Below are positions 58,527 through 64,000 of a stretch of DNA of 64,000 bases, in pieces. Made by a program: the position numbers and the translations under genes. A model generated the notes under the pieces. The model ran no database searches, was not told where the DNA came from, and worked only from the letters and a program-made list of their open reading frames with translations. The DNA comes from Burkholderia sp. Ac-20365 (lineage in GTDB: Bacteria > Pseudomonadota > Gammaproteobacteria > Burkholderiales > Burkholderiaceae). The DNA lies in NCBI RefSeq assembly GCF_017104715.1, contig NZ_JAAGPI010000040.1:16939-80938 (forward strand). The letters run 5' to 3'. How positions within the stretch are numbered: position 1 is the stretch's first letter; every line of letters begins with the position of its first letter.

Positions 58527-58628
58527 TGATGAAATTCTCTCAAAAGGTCTTGCAAAGGAAGGCGGATTGTTGAGCGCAATTATCGAGCCTATTCTGATCG
58601 TCCGCATCTGACCATCAAAGAGGAAATC

Positions 58629-59612
58629 ATGCAGCAGCGCGAACTGGGCAAGTCCGGTCTCAAGGTATCGGCCATCGGACTCGGCTGTATGGGGCTGAGC
58701 TTCGCATATGGCCCTGCTACGGAAGAGCAGCAGGCCATCCGTCTGATTCAGTCGGCCTTCGATCAGGGCGTCACTTTCTTCGATACCGCCGAGGCCTATG
58801 GTCCGCACACGAACGAGACGCTACTCGGCAAGGCTTTGGCTTCGAACCGCGACAAGGTCGTGATCGCAACCAAGTTCGGATTTATCGACGGTCAGCCGCC
58901 GAAAGGCGTCGACAGCCGGCCCGAGACGATCCGCGCGGTGACGGAAGCGTCGCTCAAGCGGCTGAATACGGACCGCATCGATCTGCTGTACCAGCATCGC
59001 GTCGACCCGGCCGTGCCGATCGAAGACGTCGCCGGCACGGTGCGCGATCTGATCCAGGAAGGCAAGGTGTTGCACTTCGGTCTGTCCGAGGCAGGCGCGA
59101 GCACGATCCGCCGCGCTCACGCGGTGCAACCCGTTGCTGCCGTGCAAAGCGAGTACTCGTTGTGGTGGCGCGAGCCCGAAACGTCGATTCTGCCGACGCT
59201 CGAAGAACTGGGTATCGGCTTCGTGCCGTTCAGCCCGCTGGGCAAAGGCTTCCTCACGGGCGCCATCGACGCGGCCACGACCTTCGACAAGACAGACTTC
59301 CGCAACGTGGTGCCGCGCTTCACTGAAGAGAACCGCAAGGCGAATGCGGTGCTCGTCGAAGCGCTCGGAAAAATTGCGGATAGCAAAGGCGTGACGCGCG
59401 CGCAGATCGCGCTGGCATGGCTGCTTGCGCAAAAGCCGTGGATGGCGCCGATTCCCGGCACCACGAAGCTTGCTCGCCTCGAAGAAAATATCGGCGCGGC
59501 TGCCATCGTGCTGTCGACCGATGAACTCGCGCAGATCGAGACGGCGCTGAGCGGTATTGCGGTTGTCGGCGATCGTTATCCCGCGCATCTGCAACAGCGT
59601 GTCGACCGTTAA
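58629..59612 (+). CDS. Aldo/keto reductase
   Basis: A 327-residue TIM-barrel NADPH-dependent reductase of the YakC/AKR13-like group. GLGCMGLSFAYG at 17-28; FFDTAEAYG gives Asp and catalytic Tyr near 57; ATKFGFID gives the Lys near 84; LLYQHRVDP gives the His near 123; the C-terminal cofactor helix has PIPGTTKLARLEENIGA. GAGGAAATC precedes the ATG. Divergent from a LysR gene and followed by a clear terminator. Confidence 0.9.
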   Translation: MQQRELGKSGLKVSAIGLGCMGLSFAYGPATEEQQAIRLIQSAFDQGVTFFDTAEAYGPHTNETLLGKALASNRDKVVIATKFGFIDGQPPKGVDSRPETIRAVTEASLKRLNTDRIDLLYQHRVDPAVPIEDVAGTVRDLIQEGKVLHFGLSEAGASTIRRAHAVQPVAAVQSEYSLWWREPETSILPTLEELGIGFVPFSPLGKGFLTGAIDAATTFDKTDFRNVVPRFTEENRKANAVLVEALGKIADSKGVTRAQIALAWLLAQKPWMAPIPGTTKLARLEENIGAAAIVLSTDELAQIETALSGIAVVGDRYPAHLQQRVDR

Positions 59613-59623
59613 ATAACGGACTT

Positions 59624-59660
59624 GATGCGGACGACGCACATTGAATCGTCCGCATCTTTT
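59624..59660 (+). terminator. Intrinsic terminator after the aldo/keto reductase gene
   Basis: GATGCGGACGA (59624-59634) and TCGTCCGCATC (59646-59656) form a perfect 11-base stem with an 11-base loop, followed by TTTT. It lies between convergent genes. Confidence 0.72.
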
Positions 59661-59665
59661 GCGGC

Positions 59666-60988
59666 TTAGCGGAACGAGCGGAAACTCACGCGCACTTCTT
59701 CCGTGAAGGCTTGCGGCTGCTCCCATGCCGCGAAGTGTCCGCCTTTGGGCAAACGGTTGTAGTGAATCAGCTTCGGATACGCTTTCTCGGCCCAACTCTT
59801 TGGCGCTGCGTAAATCTCATCCGGAAACACGCTGACGGCCACCGGAATGGCCACATGCTTCGGCGCAAAGAAGTTGAGCTTGTTTTCCCAATAGAGACGC
59901 GCCGACGATTCCGCCGTATTCGTCAGCCAATACAGCGTGACGTTCTCGAGTACATCATCACGCGACAAGCCTTCGGGTTGTCCATCGAATACACGCGCAA
60001 TCATTGCCTGACTTGCGGCATCGTGATCGAGCATCCACGCTGCGAGTCCAATGGGCGAATCGGCGATTCCATACAGCGTCTGCGGACGGTTCGCCATTTC
60101 CAGCGCGTAACCGAGACCATGCTTGTAGAAGTAGTCGAGCTGATCGAACGCGTGCTGCTCGTCGGGCGACAGACCGGCGGGTGCCGGGTTGCCGTACTTG
60201 AGTGCGTTCGCAATGTCGTCTGGCACTGTGGCAGGCATGTTGGTGTGAATGGCCAGCAGTTCAGGCGGCGCAATCAGCGCCATCTGTTCGGTGATGGCAT
60301 TGCCCCAGTCGCCGCCTTGTGCGACGTATCGCTTGTAGCCAAGGCGCTGCATCAGCGTAACCCATGCACGCGCAATTCGCGCAGGATCCCAGCCCGTCGC
60401 AGTCGGTTTGCCTGAAAAACCATAGCCAGGCAGTGAAGGAATCACAACATCGAATGCATCCGACGCACTGCCGCCATGCGCTGTCGGATTGGTCAAAGGG
60501 CCAATCACTTTCATCTGTTCGATGATCGAACCGGGCCAACCGTGCGTGATGATCATCGGCAACGCATTGCTTTCCTTCGAGCGCACGTGAATGAAATGAA
60601 TATCGATCCCGTCGATTTCCGTCACGAACTGCGGCAGCGCATTCATTCGCGCTTCCACCTTGCGCCAGTCGTAACTGGTCGCCCAATAGTTCGCGAGCTT
60701 TTGCATCGTCGCGAGTTGAACGCCTTGTGAGGCATCGGTGACAGTCTCGCGCTCGGGCCACTTTGTCGCTTTGATACGTCTGCGCAAATCGACCAGTTGC
60801 GATTCCGGCACATGCACGCGAAGCTTGCGAATCGCGGTCTTGTCGCCGCCCGCGGGCGTGATTTCAGTGATTGCCTGATTCGATTGTGCGAAGGCGAATG
60901 AACTCAGAGAACTTGCCGCGACAGCGGCGGCGGCCACGTCGATGAAGTGACGACGCGACGGGACTGAAGGAAGGTTATCGTTTGGCAT
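59666..60988 (-). CDS. Tat-exported epoxide hydrolase-like protein
   Basis: A 440-residue alpha/beta hydrolase with the N-terminal epoxide hydrolase (EHN) lid domain (about 52-160). The Tat-type signal has SRRHFIDVAAAAVAASSL (11-28). The core has HGWPGS (149-154) for the oxyanion region, nucleophile Asp227 in GGDWGN, and His418 in KGGHFAAWEQP. Asp rather than Ser as nucleophile fits epoxide hydrolases. AGGAGCTTCC precedes ATG 60988. A periplasmic location is expected. The natural epoxide is unknown. Confidence 0.9.
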   Translation of the reverse strand: MPNDNLPSVPSRRHFIDVAAAAVAASSLSSFAFAQSNQAITEITPAGGDKTAIRKLRVHVPESQLVDLRRRIKATKWPERETVTDASQGVQLATMQKLANYWATSYDWRKVEARMNALPQFVTEIDGIDIHFIHVRSKESNALPMIITHGWPGSIIEQMKVIGPLTNPTAHGGSASDAFDVVIPSLPGYGFSGKPTATGWDPARIARAWVTLMQRLGYKRYVAQGGDWGNAITEQMALIAPPELLAIHTNMPATVPDDIANALKYGNPAPAGLSPDEQHAFDQLDYFYKHGLGYALEMANRPQTLYGIADSPIGLAAWMLDHDAASQAMIARVFDGQPEGLSRDDVLENVTLYWLTNTAESSARLYWENKLNFFAPKHVAIPVAVSVFPDEIYAAPKSWAEKAYPKLIHYNRLPKGGHFAAWEQPQAFTEEVRVSFRSFR

Positions 60989-61722
60989 GGAAGCTCCTGT
61001 TGGCAACAAGCACACATAGGTGGAGCGATGAGCGCCGCAGCGATTTCATGTCCCGGGCACATTGCCTGTTCGTGCCCCAACGGAACGCCCAAACGTCAGG
61101 CCAGTCGGCAAAACTCATATCGTCACCGCTTCGCTGCGGGTCGTGAATCGTGGTTCGTGATTCATGATTTGCAGTACGTGAACGGATTATGTGAACGTGA
61201 ACAGATGACGTAAATATCACCGGCGACACAACACTTTTGATGCCGATGAACAACTCGTTCCCACTGCGCGCATTATTCCGGCTTCGCTTAGGAATGCAGT
61301 CGTTACCAGAAAGTCGCCTGCTCATGCTGGAAAGAAATGCACGAACGATGTTGCATCAGGCGTGATCTTAAGGAGCTTGTGTGCGTCACGCAGCGTAAGT
61401 GCATCGTTCGATTAGCGCGACGTCAGAGCGTGAATGTCGTTGTTTCTGTGGCGCAAAGTACGTAATCCGAAGCGCAGGGTGCCTATGCCACGTTAAAAGC
61501 ATCACCATCGGAAGCGTGTCTTTCCTCGCGAGAAAGAATGCTCTCGACTGTTTCCAGTAATCACGCTTCGCACGTGCTGAAACTGCACGACTGTGATCCG
61601 ATGTTTAATCGGTGGGACTTTCCAGAAGCGTGCGTTCCATCGTTAGATAAATGCAGCGCTCCGTAAAAGCCTCTTGTACGGAACCTGAAAAATGCTTCGA
61701 TTGAAAAAGCGTTGCGCTGGAA
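60989..61722. other. Long gap without a recognised gene
   Basis: About 730 bases, lower in GC than the surroundings, between the epoxide hydrolase start and the second chemoreceptor end. Short frames here have no ribosome sites. Direct repeats of GTGAAC occur near 61178-61201 and a loose dyad GAATCGTGGTTCGTGATTC at 61143-61161. A degraded gene or regulatory RNA cannot be excluded; I see no firm evidence for either. Confidence 0.4.
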
Positions 61723-63282
61723 TCAGAACGCTTTCGCGAGCTGGAATGCCGAAACAGCTTCGCGCATGGTCTGCGCCTGGCTTTCGAGTGCGCTTGCCGC
61801 GGCGGCCGCCTGCTCGACGAGCGCGGCATTCTGTTGCGTGACCTGATCCATCTGACTCACCGCGTGCCCGACCTGCTCGATACCGTCGCTCTGCTCGGCC
61901 GTCGCCGTCGTGATTTCACTCATGATGCCCGCGACATTGCGCACCGAGCGCACGATCTCGGTCATCGTTGCGCCCGCTTGCGCGACGAGTCCATTGCCGT
62001 TCTGCACGTGATCGATCGACGTGCCGATCAGTTCCTTGATTTCACGCGCAGCGCCCGCGCTGCGCTGTGCGAGCGTGCGCACCTCGCCCGCGACCACTGC
62101 GAAGCCGCGTCCCTGTTCGCCCGCACGCGCCGACTCGACGGCTGCGTTCAACGCGAGAATGTTCGTCTGGAACGCAATGCTATCGATCATGCCGATGATG
62201 TCCGCGATCTTGCTCGAGCTTGCGCTGATCTCGGCCATCGTATGCACCGCGCGCTCAACCACGTCGCCGCCCTGCTGCGCGAGATCGGCGGCATCCGTGG
62301 CGAGCCGGTTTGCTTCGCGCGCGTGCTCGGCGTTCTGCTTCACCGTGGACGTCAATTGCTCCATGCTCGCCGCCGTCTCTTCGAGCGACGCCGATTGTTC
62401 TTCCGTACGGCTCGACAGATCCAGATTGCCTGCCGCGATTTCACGCGCGGCCGTATGAATCGCTTCGCAGCTTTCGCGCACGCCGGACACCGTGCGCGTC
62501 AGACCCGACTGCATCCGCTGCATCGCCGCGAACAGCTGGCCGATTTCGCTCTTGCTCGCTTCGGGCACGCGCACCGTGAGATCGTTGGAAGCAATGCGAT
62601 CAAGTACATGCGCCGCCTGCGCGAGCGGCGTCGACACCGTGCGTTGCAGCGCGAAGTACGCGAGCACGATCAGGCCGACGGCGATCGCAATGCCCAGCAT
62701 CACCGTGCCGACAATCCACTGATAACGCTGATTGCCGCTCGCGAGGGCATCTTCGGAAAGCTGGTTCGCGAGCTTCTGGAATTTCTCGACATTGGTCGAA
62801 TAGGCCGCGCCCGATGCAGTGATGTCGCGATCGTTGAGCGCCGCATAGGCCGCGGTGTCGCCGTTGCGCAGTGCATCGGCGGCACGGTTGAGCGTCGTGG
62901 TGAGTTGCATCGCTGAGTCGAGCAGCTGCTGCTTGAGCGCTGCGTCCATGCCGTCGAACGAGTCGGACTTCTCGAACGCCTGGGTTTCGCGCACGGACAG
63001 GTCGAGCGAGCGTTGCGCGCTCTGCAATGCCGAGTCGCGGGTGGCCGTGTCGTTGCGCTCCTTCAGCGCGGAGTAGGCGCGTACCATCGCCGAACGCGTG
63101 CGAGTCGTGTCCTTGTAGGCGTCGTTGACGAGGATGGTCTGGCGAGCCATTTCGCGCAGATTCTGCGCATTGCCGTTGGTGATCTTCAACGCTCCGATAC
63201 CCACCACGCCGCCCAGCAGAATCATCGACGCGAATACCACGAGTAATGCAAGGAGGCTGACCCGTACCGTAACGTTGCGCAT
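61723..63282 (-). CDS. Methyl-accepting chemotaxis protein
   Basis: A 519-residue chemoreceptor with transmembrane helices near 8-30 and 188-210, a Tar-type four-helix periplasmic sensor (TarH) between, HAMP (211-263), and a signalling domain with ADIIGMIDSIAFQTNILALN near 365-385. It shares much of its cytoplasmic half with the receptor at 55.4 kb, while the sensor differs. The C-terminus (VSAFQLAKAF) has no NWETF-type tail. A strong sigma-28-like promoter is present upstream. Confidence 0.92.
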   Translation of the reverse strand: MRNVTVRVSLLALLVVFASMILLGGVVGIGALKITNGNAQNLREMARQTILVNDAYKDTTRTRSAMVRAYSALKERNDTATRDSALQSAQRSLDLSVRETQAFEKSDSFDGMDAALKQQLLDSAMQLTTTLNRAADALRNGDTAAYAALNDRDITASGAAYSTNVEKFQKLANQLSEDALASGNQRYQWIVGTVMLGIAIAVGLIVLAYFALQRTVSTPLAQAAHVLDRIASNDLTVRVPEASKSEIGQLFAAMQRMQSGLTRTVSGVRESCEAIHTAAREIAAGNLDLSSRTEEQSASLEETAASMEQLTSTVKQNAEHAREANRLATDAADLAQQGGDVVERAVHTMAEISASSSKIADIIGMIDSIAFQTNILALNAAVESARAGEQGRGFAVVAGEVRTLAQRSAGAAREIKELIGTSIDHVQNGNGLVAQAGATMTEIVRSVRNVAGIMSEITTATAEQSDGIEQVGHAVSQMDQVTQQNAALVEQAAAAASALESQAQTMREAVSAFQLAKAF

Positions 63283-63330
63283 GCTGTTCGATGCCAGCCC
63301 GCGCCGGCGATGAGAGTAGAGTGAACAGCT

Positions 63331-63358
63331 TTAACGGCAAAATTGGGGCGTGCTTTAG
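63331..63358 (-). promoter_or_regulatory. Sigma-28 (FliA) promoter of the chemoreceptor gene
   Basis: On the minus strand CTAAA, exactly 15 bases, then GCCGTTAA; only one position differs from CTAAA-N15-GCCGATAA. It lies about 50 bases upstream of the ATG at 63282, placing the gene in the flagellar late class. Confidence 0.8.
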
Positions 63359-63442
63359 GGCGTGAAGCGATATAGCAGCACGGGCGCTTTTATTGCAATG
63401 TTCAGGTAAATGGTCGGCGAACCGCCGCAGAGATATCTCGCA

Positions 63443-63469
63443 GCGGGCGAGGTCGTCGACCTCGCCCGC
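63443..63469. terminator. Long perfect inverted repeat downstream of sdhE
   Basis: GCGGGCGAGGTCG (63443-63455) and CGACCTCGCCCGC (63457-63469) are exact reverse complements around a single base. It lies about 50 bases past the sdhE stop. No T-run follows on the minus strand, so it may be a terminator with factor help or a 3'-end stabiliser. Confidence 0.5.
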
Positions 63470-63520
63470 CCGAGAAGCGAGAGGCACTACTTTATTTTAG
63501 AGCGCTGGCACTGGTGCGAT

Positions 63521-63790
63521 TCACGCAGTGCGCAGCATCTCCAGCACCCGCACGACATCGGCGTCGGCGAGGTCGCCTTCCGGTTCCTTGCGTGCGAGCA
63601 GCAAGTCCATCAGGTCGTTATCGCTCAGTTCGAGCAGGCGCGTGAGCGCGCCCACATCCGCATCACTGAGATCATGCTCATATCGGCTGAAAAAACGCTC
63701 GAAGATCAGATCGTTTTCCAGCAGACCGCGCCGGGCACGCCAGCGCAGACGCGCGCGGCGCAACGGGTCGGACTGGTGAGATGCATCCAT
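63521..63790 (-). CDS. sdhE: SdhE, succinate dehydrogenase flavinylation factor
   Basis: An 89-residue helical protein that helps attach FAD covalently to SdhA. The RGxxE motif is RGLLEND in RARLRWRARRGLLENDLIFERFF (near 14-36), and the rest, with LSDADVGALTRLLELSDNDLMDLLLARKEPEG in parts, follows the family. I chose ATG 63790; a start at 63874, overlapping the sdhB stop as TGATG, would add 28 residues encoded by a repeat element (63791-63868) and is less likely to be the ancestral start. Directly after sdhB, as is common. Confidence 0.85.
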   Translation of the reverse strand: MDASHQSDPLRRARLRWRARRGLLENDLIFERFFSRYEHDLSDADVGALTRLLELSDNDLMDLLLARKEPEGDLADADVVRVLEMLRTA

Positions 63791-63868
63791 GTCAGTACGC
63801 GCAGGGCCGCTCCCAAGCGTACTGACCGCCCCCTCGGGGGGCAGCGAACCGAAGGAAGCGTGGGGGCT
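63791..63868. repeat. Burkholderiales-type intergenic repeat with two hairpins
   Basis: The sdhB-sdhE spacer has GTCAGTACGC (63791-63800) and GCGTACTGAC (63817-63826), a perfect 10-base stem, then GCCCCC-TCG-GGGGGC (63828-63842), then a GC-rich tail ending in CGTGGGGGC. I recognise this as the kind of dispersed extragenic element seen many times in Burkholderia/Paraburkholderia genomes. Only one copy is in this window, so its repeat nature here rests on that recognition. Confidence 0.55.
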
Positions 63869-63873
63869 ATTCA

Positions 63874-64000
63874 TCAGACCGTCCGGCGCACCATCAATTC
63901 CTTGATCTTGCCGATCGCCTTCGTCGGGTTGAGCCCCTTCGGGCACACGTCGACGCAGTTCATGATCGTATGGCAACGGAACAGACGGTACGGATCTTCC
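63874..64000 (-). CDS. sdhB: SdhB, succinate dehydrogenase iron-sulfur subunit (3' end)
   Basis: The last 41 codons are in the window; the gene continues beyond it. CHTIMNCVDVCPKGLNPTKA carries the last cysteines of the 4Fe-4S/3Fe-4S ferredoxin domain of SdhB, and the end KIKELMVRRTV is typical. It ends with TGA at 63876-63874. With sdhE it forms the tail of the sdhCDAB operon on the minus strand. Confidence 0.93.
   Translation of the reverse strand, partial: EDPYRLFRCHTIMNCVDVCPKGLNPTKAIGKIKELMVRRTV

Noticed and set aside
60989..61722. Possible small genes in the gap before the second chemoreceptor
   Set aside because: Frames are short, lack ribosome sites and show no family motif; kept only as an unexplained gap.
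63791..63874. Start of sdhE at 63874 with a 28-residue N-terminal extension
   Set aside because: The extension is encoded by a hairpin-rich intergenic repeat and is not part of the SdhE family fold, though the TGATG overlap keeps it possible.

Overview
The window reads as a high-GC betaproteobacterial chromosome or megaplasmid segment, most likely Paraburkholderia or a close relative in Burkholderiaceae. The grounds are the gene content (many LysR/IclR/AraC/GntR-controlled catabolic clusters), the Burkholderia stabilis-type formate dehydrogenase, and a repeat of Burkholderiales character next to sdhB/sdhE. No rRNA, tRNA, insertion sequence, prophage or CRISPR array was seen.

Layout. 0.1-6.4 kb: acyl-CoA synthetase and crotonase, divergent from an MFS carrier, with an IclR regulator and two probable operators between them, then a LysR regulator. 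6.4-13.6 kb: a short-chain dehydrogenase broken by a one-base frameshift; then a four-gene operon (BKACE/DUF849 enzyme, MFS carrier, two SDRs) divergent from an AraC regulator; then another LysR gene. 13.9-18.0 kb: aldehyde dehydrogenase, carboxymuconolactone-decarboxylase-like protein, quinone oxidoreductase, and a formate dehydrogenase whose cofactor loop predicts NADP+ use.

18.1-33.6 kb is the most distinctive block. Eleven genes on the minus strand form a compact secretion machine that mixes type II secretion parts (GspG, GspE, GspF, GspD) with type IV pilus-like inner-membrane parts (PilM/N/O/P-like) and three further pseudopilin-like proteins. Its secretin is a lipoprotein ending in a cohesin-like domain. 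Directly upstream on the same strand is a 1887-residue exported GH2-like protein with three discoidin domains, several Ig-like domains and a Gly/Asn linker. I infer that it is the cargo. A perfect LacI-type operator lies upstream of it.

34.3-46.8 kb: accessory metabolism (Gal80-like Gfo/Idh protein, quinone oxidoreductase, old yellow enzyme, efflux MFS, Na/Pi cotransporter, ureidoglycolate-lyase-like protein, SDR plus LysR). It also holds a peroxide/esterase cassette (TetR, Ohr-like protein, esterase) marked by three identical operators. The Ohr-like protein has lost an internal segment. A remnant of a spore-coat-U-type pilin gene is also present.

46.9-52.7 kb: L-fuconate dehydratase, GntR regulator and a complete sugar ABC importer, probably for L-fucose or a related sugar. 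52.7-64 kb: GlxA-type regulator, small enzymes, two chemoreceptors each with a sigma-28-like promoter, a LysR gene, aldo/keto reductase, Tat-exported epoxide hydrolase, and finally sdhE and the 3' end of sdhB. Several convergent pairs are separated by strong inverted repeats that probably act as terminators.
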